Assembly (NCBI GenBank): GCA_913030785.1
Contig: CAJWER010000061.1
Coordinates: 1-14,356, forward strand
DNA length: 14,356 bases
Direction: 5' to 3'
Source of the DNA: an uncultured Chloroflexota bacterium
GTDB lineage: Bacteria > Chloroflexota > Dehalococcoidia > Lucifugimonadales > CAJWER01
Below are positions 1-8,158 of the stretch, in pieces. Below the pieces are notes generated by a model, which was not told the DNA's origin, did not search any database, and saw only the letters and a program-made list of their open reading frames with translations. Positions within the stretch are counted from its first letter, which is position 1, and each line of letters opens with the position of its first letter. The position numbers and the translations under genes were made by a program.

Positions 1-2
1 GT

Positions 3-2870
3 CGCCTCAAGTTGACCGAGCCTGTGCTCACCAACACCGACCTGGAGAAGATCAAAGGTCTGGACCTGCCCGGTCTGCGGTCCAAGAACCTGTCCACACT
101 CTGGAAACCCGGGGACGGACTAGGCGCACTGGAACGGGCCATGACCGCTCTGTGCGACCGGGCGTCTGAGGCGGTCAAGGACGGCTACTCCCTAATCGTG
201 CTTTCCGACCGGGGCGTCGACGACGAGCACGCGCCTATCCCAAGTCTCCTGGCGACTGCTGGCGTACACCACAGCCTGATACGAGAGGGCTCCCGCACCA
301 GGGTCGGCCTGGTGGTGGAGTCTGGCGAGCCGAGGGAGGTCGCTCACTTCGCGCTCCTGTTCGGCTACGGGGCCGGCGCAGTAAACGCGTACATGGCCTT
401 TGAGACCCTCGAAGAGCTGGCCTCCAACGGCCACGACTCGGGCATTACGGATTACCCAACTGCGGAATCCAACTTCGTGAAGGCCGTCCACAAAGGCGTG
501 GTCAAAGTCATGTCCAAGATGGGCATATCCACTCTGGCGAGCTACCACGGCGCCCAGATATTCGAGGCGGTCGGCCTGGGTCAGGACCTCGTGGACACCT
601 ACTTCACGTGGACGCCCTCTCGCATCGGCGGCATTGGCATAGCGGAGATTGAGCAGGATTGCATCCGGCGTCACGACTCTGCCTACCATGACAAGAAAGT
701 GGCCGGCTCGCAGGAGATCGCAGCGGGCGGCCAGTACCAGTGGCGTGCCAACGGTGAGCACCACATGTGGGACCCCGACGCCATCACGAAGGTGCAGCAC
801 GCCGTCAAGTCCGGCGACGCCGCGTCCTTCAGGGAGTTCACCGACTATGTGGACTCCCAGAGCGCCGGTCTGTGTACGATCAGGGGGCTGCTGGACTTGA
901 AAAACTCGGACGAACCGGTGTCCCTGGACGAGGTAGAGCCAGCCAAGGAGATCGTCAAAAGGTTCGCTACGGGCGCGATATCCCTCGGCTCCATCGGCCG
1001 CGAGGCCCACGAGACTCTGGCGATTGCAATGAACCGCATTGGCGCCCGCTCCAACACCGGAGAGGGCGGAGAGGATCCGTCGCGGTACAAGCCCGACGAC
1101 AATGGAGACTCACGTAACAGCGCGATGAAGCAGGTGGCTTCCGGGCGCTTCGGCGTCACGAGCAGCTACCTCGCCAGCGCGACCGACCTGCAGATCAAGA
1201 TGGCCCAGGGCTCGAAGCCCGGCGAGGGCGGCCAGCTGCCAGGCTACAAGGTAGACGAGTACATCGGCTCGGTCCGCCGCTCGACGCCAGGGGTCGAGCT
1301 GATCTCCCCGCCACCACATCACGACATATACTCGATCGAGGATCTCGCCCAGTTGATCCACGATTTGAAGAACTCCAACCCGGAGGCCCGTATCCACGTC
1401 AAGCTCGTATCCGAGGCGGGCGTGGGTACGATCGCGGCCGGTGTGTCGAAGGGCCACGCCGATGTCGTGCTCATTAGCGGCGACAGCGGCGGCACCGGCG
1501 CGTCGCCGGAATCGTCGATCAAGCATGCGGGGCTCCCCTGGGAGCTTGGTGTCGCAGAGACACAGCAGGTCCTGGTGATGAACGACCTGCGGGGCCGCAT
1601 CGTCGTGCAGACGGACGGCCAGCTCAAGACTGGCAGAGACGTGGCGGTGGCCTGTCTGCTGGGGGCAGAAGAGTTCGGATTCGCCACTGCCCCCCTGATT
1701 TCGATGGGCTGCATCATGCTCCGCAAGTGCCACCTCAACACCTGCTCGGTCGGCATAGCCACCCAGGACCCGGAGCTGCGCAAGAAGTTCGCAGGCAAGC
1801 CCGAGCACGTCATCAACTACTTCTTCGCCCTGGCGGACCAGCTCCGCGAGATCATGGCGGAAATGGGATTCCGCACCATCAACGAAATGGTGGGCAGAGT
1901 AGACAGGCTGGACGCCCGCAAGGCCGCCGACCACTGGCGGGCAAAGGGCCTGGACTTGAGCAGTCTGACGCACATACCGAAGGTTCCCGAAGGCGTTTCC
2001 ACATACTGCAACGAGGTACAGGACCACGGCCTGGACAAGGCCCTGGATCACAAGCTCATTGCAGAGAGCCGCGAGGCACTCGAAGCCCGCACACCGGTGC
2101 GAATAGACCTGCCGGTCACGAATGCCAACCGAACCGTCGGCACGATGCTAAGCTACGAGGTATCGAAGCGCTACGGTGTCGAAGGGCTCGCGGAAGACAC
2201 CATTCAGGTGCACCTGAATGGCTCGGCAGGCCAGAGCTTCGCGTCGTTCCTTGCCGCCGGGATCAGCATGTACATCGAAGGCGACGCCAACGACTATTTC
2301 TGCAAGGGTCTCTCCGGCGGCAAGGTCGTTGTGACCCCTCCAAAAACGTCCACTCTCGTCCCCGAGAGCAACGTCATTATCGGAAACGTCTCTTTGTACG
2401 GCGCTACCGGGGGCTCCGTTTTCGTAAACGGCGTCGCCGGTGAACGTTTCGCCGTGCGCAATAGCGGAGCGGAGGCAGTCGTCGAGGGCGTGGGGGATCA
2501 CGGCTGCGAGTACATGACGCGAGGCCGCGTTGTGGTGCTGGGGCCGACCGGTAGGAATTTCGCCGCGGGCATGAGTGGCGGCGACGCGTATGTTCTGGAC
2601 GAGGATGGCAAGTTTGCGGTCCAGTGCAACCTTGAAATGGTCGACCTGGAGCCCGTTGAGGCGCAGGAGGACATTTCGGGTCTGCGGCGGTTGCTGAAAG
2701 ACCACGTGAAATACACCGGCAGCGCCACTGCGAAGCGGGCCCTGGAAGACTGGGACACTATGTTGACCCGGTTCGTCAAGGTGATGCCGAGGGAGTACAA
2801 GCGGGCACTCGCGGAGCGCGCCGCGACGGCGAACGGCAGCAAGTTGGCCAAGGTAGCCGGAAATGGGTAA
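3..2870 (+). CDS. gltB: Glutamate synthase large (alpha) subunit, C-terminal two thirds, 5'-truncated by the window edge
   Basis: NADPH-GOGAT large subunit. It makes glutamate from glutamine-derived ammonia and 2-oxoglutarate in the cytoplasm, on FMN and a 3Fe-4S cluster. The frame is open to the left edge, so the TTG at 12 is probably not the true start: the N-terminal class II glutaminase domain of this normally ~1500-residue protein lies outside. Counting from 12, the visible part starts with the central linker domain. The FMN/synthase domain follows, with a conserved HVKLVSEAGVGTIAAGVSK segment and a GDSGGTGASP loop near residues 490-500. The 3Fe-4S cysteines are C567, C573 and C578 (C-x5-C-x4-C). 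The C-terminal glycine-rich beta-helix (GXGXG) domain spans about 730-880. No internal stop or shift is visible. The stop codon overlaps the start of gltD by 8 nt, which implies translational coupling of the two subunits. Family assignment is firm. Confidence 0.97.
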   Translation, partial: RLKLTEPVLTNTDLEKIKGLDLPGLRSKNLSTLWKPGDGLGALERAMTALCDRASEAVKDGYSLIVLSDRGVDDEHAPIPSLLATAGVHHSLIREGSRTRVGLVVESGEPREVAHFALLFGYGAGAVNAYMAFETLEELASNGHDSGITDYPTAESNFVKAVHKGVVKVMSKMGISTLASYHGAQIFEAVGLGQDLVDTYFTWTPSRIGGIGIAEIEQDCIRRHDSAYHDKKVAGSQEIAAGGQYQWRANGEHHMWDPDAITKVQHAVKSGDAASFREFTDYVDSQSAGLCTIRGLLDLKNSDEPVSLDEVEPAKEIVKRFATGAISLGSIGREAHETLAIAMNRIGARSNTGEGGEDPSRYKPDDNGDSRNSAMKQVASGRFGVTSSYLASATDLQIKMAQGSKPGEGGQLPGYKVDEYIGSVRRSTPGVELISPPPHHDIYSIEDLAQLIHDLKNSNPEARIHVKLVSEAGVGTIAAGVSKGHADVVLISGDSGGTGASPESSIKHAGLPWELGVAETQQVLVMNDLRGRIVVQTDGQLKTGRDVAVACLLGAEEFGFATAPLISMGCIMLRKCHLNTCSVGIATQDPELRKKFAGKPEHVINYFFALADQLREIMAEMGFRTINEMVGRVDRLDARKAADHWRAKGLDLSSLTHIPKVPEGVSTYCNEVQDHGLDKALDHKLIAESREALEARTPVRIDLPVTNANRTVGTMLSYEVSKRYGVEGLAEDTIQVHLNGSAGQSFASFLAAGISMYIEGDANDYFCKGLSGGKVVVTPPKTSTLVPESNVIIGNVSLYGATGGSVFVNGVAGERFAVRNSGAEAVVEGVGDHGCEYMTRGRVVVLGPTGRNFAAGMSGGDAYVLDEDGKFAVQCNLEMVDLEPVEAQEDISGLRRLLKDHVKYTGSATAKRALEDWDTMLTRFVKVMPREYKRALAERAATANGSKLAKVAGNG

Positions 2871-4320
2871 GTCCACCGGCTTCAAGGAGCACAGACGAAT
2901 TCCGGCGCCGAAACGTCCCGTAGCCATGAGGCTCCAGGACTACTCGGAGCTGTTTGCGACCTGGCACGAGGGGGACATCCGCGACCAGGGCGCCCGCTGC
3001 ATGAATTGTGCCGTACCTTTTTGCCACCAGGGCTGTCCGTTGGGCAACCTGATCCCAGACTGGAACGACCTGATATACAGGGGCGAGTGGAAACGCGCTC
3101 TCGACTCTCTCCACTCGACCAACAATTTCCCTGAGTTCACCGGCAGAATCTGCCCTGCGCCATGCGAGGCGAGCTGTGTCCTGAACATCAACCAGGACCC
3201 GGTCACCATCGAGCACATCGAGATGGCGATCGCGGACCGCGGCTGGTCGGAGGGCTGGATTACCCCACAGCCACCCACCCACCGTACAGGGAAGAGCATC
3301 GCCGTTGTCGGGTCCGGCCCTTCCGGCCTCGCCGCGGCACAGCAGCTTAACCGCTGCGGCCACTCCGTCACCGTTTTCGAGCGGGCGGACAGTATTGGGG
3401 GGCTACTACGGCTGGGCATTCCCGACTTTAAGCTGGACAAGGGCGTGGTGCAGCGTCGTGTCAACCAGCTTGCCGAAGAGGGCGTCGCCTTCAGGACGGG
3501 TGTCGATGTCGGGCACGAGTTTCCCGTAACACGACTTACCCAGGAGTTCGACGCGGTGCTACTTTCCGGTGGCTCGACCTCTGCGCGAGACCTACCGGTC
3601 CCCGGCCGGGAGCTGAACGGCATCCACCTGGCAATGGAGTTCCTCCCTCAGCAGAACAAGATCAACGCCGGCGAGACCATCGACCCCGCCACTCACATCT
3701 CCGCAGTGGGCAAGCGGGTGGTCATCCTGGGAGGCGGCGATACCGGGGCGGACTGTCTCGGCACCTCACACCGCCAGGGCGCGGAGGCTGTTTACCAGTA
3801 CGAGCTGTTGCCGGAGCCCCCGCAAGAGCGACGTGCCGACAATCCGTGGCCCCAGTGGCCGACGGTGCTGAGGCTCTCGGCAGCCCACGAAGAGGGCGGC
3901 GTCCGTGACTACAACATCTTGACCAAGGCCTTCACTGGGTCCAACGGCAGGGTCGAAAAGCTCCACGGCGTACGAATCGAGTGGGGCGCCCCCGACGCGT
4001 CGGGCCGGCCGGCCATGATCGAGATCCCAGGCTCCGAGTTCGAGATCGAGACGGAGCTTGTTCTGCTCGCGATGGGGTTCGTCCACCCCGAACACGGCGG
4101 CATGCTCGACCAGCTCGGCGTTGATCTGGACCCGAGGGGCAACGTGGTGGGCGACGAACGCAAGATGACCAGCGTGACGGGCGTCTTCACAGCCGGGGAC
4201 ATGACTAGGGGTCAGTCGCTGGTGGTGTGGGCCATCGCCGAGGGACGCGAGGCGGCCAGGGGCATCGACGAGTACCTGATGGGCACGACCTCGCTGCCGA
4301 GGGTCCTCAGCGCCCGATAG
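2863..4320 (+). CDS. gltD: Glutamate synthase small (beta) subunit, NADPH-dependent oxidoreductase
   Basis: Takes electrons from NADPH through FAD and iron-sulfur clusters and passes them to GltB. At 485 residues it has the usual length. N-terminal 4Fe-4S cysteines are C46, C49, C54 and C58 (C-x2-C-x4-C-x3-C), with a second set at C97, C101 and C105. The FAD-binding GSGPSG motif is at 150-155, followed by the ERAD acidic end of the Rossmann fold. The NADPH-binding GGGDTG motif is at 290-295. The C-terminal FAD signature GVFTAGDMTRGQSLVVWAI is near 445-463. The ATG at 2863 gives the typical MGKSTGF N-terminus of the family and sits inside the end of gltB (8-nt overlap). The gene appears intact. 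Related proteins of this fold (PreT, AegA, sulfide dehydrogenase alpha) are less likely because gltB is directly upstream. Confidence 0.97.
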   Translation: MGKSTGFKEHRRIPAPKRPVAMRLQDYSELFATWHEGDIRDQGARCMNCAVPFCHQGCPLGNLIPDWNDLIYRGEWKRALDSLHSTNNFPEFTGRICPAPCEASCVLNINQDPVTIEHIEMAIADRGWSEGWITPQPPTHRTGKSIAVVGSGPSGLAAAQQLNRCGHSVTVFERADSIGGLLRLGIPDFKLDKGVVQRRVNQLAEEGVAFRTGVDVGHEFPVTRLTQEFDAVLLSGGSTSARDLPVPGRELNGIHLAMEFLPQQNKINAGETIDPATHISAVGKRVVILGGGDTGADCLGTSHRQGAEAVYQYELLPEPPQERRADNPWPQWPTVLRLSAAHEEGGVRDYNILTKAFTGSNGRVEKLHGVRIEWGAPDASGRPAMIEIPGSEFEIETELVLLAMGFVHPEHGGMLDQLGVDLDPRGNVVGDERKMTSVTGVFTAGDMTRGQSLVVWAIAEGREAARGIDEYLMGTTSLPRVLSAR

Positions 4321-4499
4321 GGTATCGGGACTGGGACTGGAAACGAGAACTCGCGACCCAGACTGCGGATTGGACAAGAGAGGACGTGGCCACGATTTTC
4401 CCGTCCGACTTTGCTAGCTTCCACCAACCTGGTCTCGCAATCGATGTCGCACGACTTCCGATCGCCGGTATTGAGCAATTGTATGAGGGAATTCTCTAG
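4321..4499 (+). other. Unrecognised coding-like stub between gltD and the APH pseudogene
   Basis: Just after gltD the frame with codons starting at 4323, 4326 and so on stays open to a TAG at 4497-4499, which is one base before the next ATG at 4501. The translation (for example DFASFHQPGLAIDVARLPIA near 4407-4466) has ordinary protein composition, and the end-to-start spacing looks like a gene junction. However, no convincing start codon lies outside gltD: a GTG at 4386 would give only 37 residues. It may be the 3' remnant of a deleted gene, or chance. I do not recognise the family. Confidence 0.25.
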
Positions 4500-4500
4500 G

Positions 4501-5354
4501 ATGGATGGAATCAAGATTCTCGCATACCTGGCAAGGCGTTGCCGCGCACCCGCCAGTCGTGTTGCTTGGCTAGAGCAATTACCAGTCAACATCAGACACC
4601 TTGAAGAAAAGTGGTCGCTTACCCTTGGACATCCTTTCGAGGCTGACGCCTCTGCTTCGTGGGTCGCTCCCTGCACTCAACGAGACGGCTCTCCCGCGGT
4701 ATTGAAGTTCGTCCTCCCGCATTGGAAGCGCACGACGATATCGCCGGGCTGCGGTTCTGGAAAGGGGACCCAACAGTCTACGTTCTGGAGGCGGACAACG
4801 AGTTCAATGCGATGCTGCTAGAGCGTTGTCTCCCAGGAACTCCTTTACGCACTCTACCCTAGGATGAACAAGACCTGGTCCTATTCGAGATGCTGAAACG
4901 GCTCTGGCGTAAGCCAAATGAAACTTACTCTTTCCGTGAGTTGGCGGAAATGATAGCAGCCTGGAACCGCAAGACCTTGGAAGAGCTGGAGAGTTGGCCG
5001 GATCCCGGTCTAGCCAAAGAAGGGATTCGGATAAGAGAGGAACTGGCTACGAACACACCGGACTCGGTAATCTTGGCAACTGAGCTGCGTACGGGGAATA
5101 TCCTTCGGGCTGAACAAGAGCCTTGGCTCGTGATCGATCCGAAACCCTTTCTGGGGGACCCGGCCTACGATGCGACTCAGCACCTGCTGAACTGCCTACA
5201 AAGACTGGAGTCCGACCCGCGGAGCACGATCTCAAGAAATCTCGAGCTGTTTGAGATCGACCATTAACGTACAAGACTCTGGCTCTTTGCCCGCTTGGCT
5301 TCGGAGAATCATGGCAATTACCAGGCTCTTGCTCGAAAGGTCGAACAGGCTTGA
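4501..5354 (+). pseudogene. APH(6)-type aminoglycoside (streptomycin 6-) phosphotransferase family, degraded
   Basis: Three segments join into one kinase of about 285 residues. From the ATG at 4501 the first frame gives VAWLEQLP and EEKWSLTLGHPFEADASASW, then a DG-SPAVLK lysine strand. Near 4722-4724 a one-base loss moves the reading to the frame giving AHDDIAGLRFWKGDPTVYVL and LLERCLPGTPLRTLP. An in-frame TAG at 4860-4862 interrupts, then the same frame resumes through DEQDLVLFEMLKRLW to IDPKPFLGDPAYDATQHLLNC. A TAA at 5265-5267 interrupts again before RTRLWLFARLASEN and the final TGA at 5352-5354. The catalytic loop, normally ATDLHAGN in this family, reads ATELRTGN, so the aspartate base and the histidine are both changed. 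Three disabling events plus an active-site change argue for true decay rather than sequencing error. In its relatives the protein phosphorylates streptomycin-like aminoglycosides; native substrates in environmental bacteria are unknown. Confidence 0.9.
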
Positions 5355-5394
5355 GGTCCGGTCAGTGCCGCATGTGCACTGCCCGATCTGACCT
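5354..5394 (+). promoter_or_regulatory. Leader hairpin upstream of the hydroxyacid dehydrogenase
   Basis: An imperfect stem-loop. CGGTCAGTGC (5359-5368) pairs with GCACTGCCCG (5376-5385) with one mismatch, around a 7-nt loop. An outer AGGTC (5354-5358) pairs with GACCT (5390-5394) across a 4-nt bulge. It ends 53 nt before the start of the next gene and has no following T-run, so it is not an intrinsic terminator in either direction. It may be a leader structure or an operator-like dyad; no known riboswitch is recognised. Confidence 0.4.
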
Positions 5395-5447
5395 AAGAAG
5401 GGAATTCTACACGACGGACACAAGCAGTCCGATTCAGGAGGAAGATA

Positions 5448-6470
5448 ATGACGCGGCAGAAGATCGCCTACATCACCAGGTCTGAGCCCGATACGAGCAT
5501 CGTGGAGTCTCGACTGGAAGGACAGGACTACCAACTGGATATACACGTCTGCGAGAGCCAGGGGGAGGTCATCGAAGCCATTAAGGGGGCCGACGTCATC
5601 ATCGCCGACGGCGGTATGGCGATGCCCCGCGACGTGATCGCTGAGATAGACACCGCCAAGGCAATCGTGAGTATGGGCCATGGGTTCAATCAGATCGACC
5701 ATAACGCCGCGACCGAAAAGGGCGTCATGGTGGTCAATACCGCGGGGTTCGTCACAGAGCAGGTGGCCAACCACACGATCATGATGCTGCTGGCCTGCGC
5801 CAAGCAACTGACCCGGATGCACGATGTCGTCAGGTCCGGTGGCTGGGACAAAGGCACGCTGGCGAACCTGGGCCACATGCCCACCATCGACGGCCAGACC
5901 CTCGGCATCGTCGGCCTCGGCAACATCTCTCGCGCGACCGCTCGAAGAGCCGCCGTGTTCGGCCTGGACGTCATCTCCTACGACCCCTATGCGATTCCGT
6001 GGGTCGCAAAGGATTACAGGGTGGAGCTGGTCGGCAGCCTCCAGGAGCTGGCGGAACGGTCTGACTTCGTGTCGATTCTCGTGCCGCTCAACGACGAGAC
6101 TCGGAAGCTGATCGACGCCGACTTCTTCAACGCGATGAAGCCTACGGCCTACTTCATCAACACCTGCCGCGGCCCGGTCGTCGACGAGGCCGCACTGATT
6201 GCAGCCCTCGAAACCGGCCAGATCGCGGGCGCGGGGCTGGACGTGTTCGAGGTGGAGCCTACGCCGCCCGACAACCCGTTGCTGAAAATGGACAACGTTA
6301 TTGTGACGCCCCACTCCGCAGGCACGTCGGACTCGTCCGTCCCCGGGGGGCTGACCCAGATCGGCGACGAGACGGCGAGGCTACTGAGCGGAACCTGGCC
6401 AATGTCCCTTGCCAACCCGGCAGTACGCGAGAAGCTCCCGACCCGCCCAGCCGCGAAGAGCGTGCCGTAG
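5448..6470 (+). CDS. D-isomer-specific 2-hydroxyacid dehydrogenase (NAD-dependent, phosphoglycerate-dehydrogenase-like)
   Basis: Interconverts a D-2-hydroxyacid and its 2-oxoacid with NAD(H) in the cytoplasm; the substrate cannot be read from sequence. At 340 residues it has the single-domain-pair layout without a regulatory ACT domain, so SerA is not the best label. The Rossmann motif is GLGNIS (156-161), with serine where the third glycine normally sits. D179 ends the second beta strand, which favours NAD over NADP. The catalytic triad fits the family: R241 (in NTCRGPVVDE), E270 (in FEVEP) and H289 (in TPHSAG). The ATG at 5448 is fixed by the Shine-Dalgarno AGGAGGA at 5436-5442, 5 nt upstream. 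It stands alone on this strand after the kinase pseudogene and faces the methionine aminopeptidase pseudogene. Confidence 0.92.
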   Translation: MTRQKIAYITRSEPDTSIVESRLEGQDYQLDIHVCESQGEVIEAIKGADVIIADGGMAMPRDVIAEIDTAKAIVSMGHGFNQIDHNAATEKGVMVVNTAGFVTEQVANHTIMMLLACAKQLTRMHDVVRSGGWDKGTLANLGHMPTIDGQTLGIVGLGNISRATARRAAVFGLDVISYDPYAIPWVAKDYRVELVGSLQELAERSDFVSILVPLNDETRKLIDADFFNAMKPTAYFINTCRGPVVDEAALIAALETGQIAGAGLDVFEVEPTPPDNPLLKMDNVIVTPHSAGTSDSSVPGGLTQIGDETARLLSGTWPMSLANPAVREKLPTRPAAKSVP

Positions 6471-6687
6471 GGGAGGCATGGAGCCTGCAATAGAGTCGGA
6501 ATTCTGATGTCCCATCAGCAATGTCCCGGGGACCGTGACAAGATTCCGATATCGTTCGAAGGGTGTAAGGTGGAAATCATCGAGAGAGGAATAGTGCAGG
6601 AAATCTAAGACTCGGCGAGGCCAAAGTGCCTTTGGTACAAGTCGGTTGGGATGGACGGAATCCACGACCTGCCTCTTAAATGCAGTT
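6471..6687. other. Convergent intergenic region, no gene recognised
   Basis: These 217 nt lie between two converging reading frames. A small perfect hairpin, CCAAAG (6621-6626) with CTTTGG (6630-6635), lacks a T-run. Nothing else here can be supported as a gene or terminator. Confidence 0.5.
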
Positions 6688-7423
6688 CTAGGCAGTCAGC
6701 ACCAGCGGACGCCCTCGCGTGATGACGACCGTGTGCTCGAAGTGAGCGGAGTCCGTGCCGTCGGCGGTGACTACCGTCCAGCCATCACCTGCGTCCCGGG
6801 ACACTCCTGAGCCAGCCGAGATCACGGAGTCGATCGCCAGCACGAGCCCTTCTGTCAATGGCTCATCGTCCCACGAGGCGTAGTAGTTGTGGGGGCTTGG
6901 CTCCTCATGGATCGTCCTGCCGACACCGTGCCATCCCAGCGCCGGCATGATGCTGGACCCTCGGTGCTCAACCTCAGATTGCACCGAACTGTCGATGACA
7001 TTCGCGGGGCATTCCGCTCTGGCGGCGCCGGTGGCCCTGCGCAGGGCGTCGCGGGCGCAGGTAGCCAGAGAAAGCCTCGGGATACACCGGCGGCACCGGC
7101 GCACCGTGATGGAGGCGTCGGCGAAGTAGCAGTCCAACTCGGCGATGACATCTAGCTTGACGAGATCGCCCGGCTCCAGCCTCCTCTGGCCTGGAACGCC
7201 GTGGACGGCCTCGTTGTTGACGCTGATGCAGGCAATACCTGGGAACCCGTAGACGAGGGCGGGCACCGCTTGAGCCCCGTGCAAGTCAAAGGTCCGCGCA
7301 CAGACATCATCAAGCTCACCGGTGCTCACTCCCGACGCGACGCTTCATAATGTCCAAAGCGGTCCGGACCAGCCGGACGACACGCCTCATCCCGTCGAGG
7401 TCTGCCTGCGACCGTATCGTCAT
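6688..7423 (-). pseudogene. Type I methionine aminopeptidase, frameshifted pseudogene
   Basis: Methionine aminopeptidase removes the initiator methionine from nascent proteins. The ATG at 7423 has a strong AAGGAGG (7430-7436) 6 nt upstream and starts MTIRSQADLDGMRRV, but this frame ends at a TGA after about 35 codons. The rest of the protein continues in another frame (VSTGELDDVCARTF) from about 7329, so the coding sequence shifts near 7330-7334. A second, self-compensating shift pair near 7060-7105 garbles the segment after ADASITV; the neighbouring frame there reads PVPPVYPEA, as expected of the family. Metal ligands in LDV, ADA, GWHGVGRT and HFEHT remain, but the glutamate of the usual AIEP motif is aspartate (AIDS), and CGHG reads GWHG. 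The usual 250-residue length would be met if repaired. It follows the P-loop gene by 33 nt on the same strand. Another copy elsewhere presumably supplies the essential function. Confidence 0.88.
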
Positions 7424-7456
7424 CTCGCGCCTCCTTATCCCAGCCTTTTCCCGGCT

Positions 7457-8158
7457 CTACCGTCTGCGTTTGCGGTCGTCGTCGGTTAGATATGGCTCCA
7501 GCTTCGCGATAAACTCAGCCAGGGTGTCTTCAACCGTGGCTTCTGACGTATCAATCACTAGCTTGTGCCGGATGGCTGACGCCTCGTACGCCTCCTCGAA
7601 CCGTCGCAGGACCATCTCGACGTCCTTGTCCTGCACAACGGGATTATCGTGGGGCGAATCTGCCATTCGCTGACGGATGACTGGCGGGGCCGCCTTTACG
7701 TGGACCAGCACGAACTCCGGCGCGAATTTCAGTAGTGCACGCTCTACGGTCTGCTTGACTACGTCGCGGGGCGCGGGTTGGCCCTCGCCACCGTAGCCGA
7801 AGTAGAGGGGCCCGTATACTGCGTCCTCGATGTGCATGCCTATCGCCAGGTAGTCGGGGTAGAAGCCCTGCTGCTCCTCCTTGCCCTTGTCGAAGGCCCC
7901 TGGCTGTATGTGGTAGTAAAGGCTGTGGCGCTGCATCTGCTCCTTGAACTTCGGGCTGAGGTCGATCAGGTCCCGACGCTCGTCCTCCGACGGGAACGCG
8001 TCGGTATCGATGGGCCAGTGGCCGGTAACGTGGGGCACCTTCCAGTGGTCGTGTATCAGCCCGAAGTAGGCCCCCATTTCCTCCTCGCCCCGACGGAGTA
8101 TGCCCTTCGCCAGGGTGGTGGTTCCCGCGTATTCGCAGCCTACTAGGAGCAGTTTCAT
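7457..8158 (-). CDS. Small P-loop NTPase/kinase-like protein with a lysine-less Walker A
   Basis: A 233-residue protein starting MKLLLVGCEYAGTTTLA. G7-T14 has the geometry of a Walker A loop (GxxxxGKT), but threonine 13 replaces the lysine. The C-terminal half (FVLVHVKAAPPVIRQRMAD, then a long charged helix and a KLVIDTSEATVEDTL strand-helix) resembles the second half of nucleoside/shikimate-type kinases. Substrate is unknown. The ATG at 8158 overlaps the TGA of the amidohydrolase upstream as ATGA, so the two are almost certainly translated together and may share a pathway. The earlier in-frame start at 8308 would run far back into the amidohydrolase gene and is rejected. No signal peptide or membrane segment is visible. 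I do not recognise a named family. Confidence 0.85.
   Translation of the reverse strand: MKLLLVGCEYAGTTTLAKGILRRGEEEMGAYFGLIHDHWKVPHVTGHWPIDTDAFPSEDERRDLIDLSPKFKEQMQRHSLYYHIQPGAFDKGKEEQQGFYPDYLAIGMHIEDAVYGPLYFGYGGEGQPAPRDVVKQTVERALLKFAPEFVLVHVKAAPPVIRQRMADSPHDNPVVQDKDVEMVLRRFEEAYEASAIRHKLVIDTSEATVEDTLAEFIAKLEPYLTDDDRKRRR

Noticed and set aside
192..1010. Long open frame on the minus strand inside gltB, and similar long antisense frames at 1110-2051 and 5232-6314.
   Set aside because: Shadows of GC-rich genes: they lie opposite well-conserved coding sequence, and their translations show no family motif.
4860..4862. TAG in the kinase gene and TAG in the nucleotidyltransferase (10652-10654) as pyrrolysine or amber readthrough.
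   Set aside because: Both genes also have frameshifts, and the kinase has a TAA as well; no sign of a recoding element was seen.
6540..6687. Two short frames (KVEIIERGIVQEI, then KVPLVQVGWDG) that, joined by a frameshift, vaguely recall the end of a retroelement polyprotein.
   Set aside because: Very short, needs a frameshift, and there are no other retroelement features in the window; probably chance.
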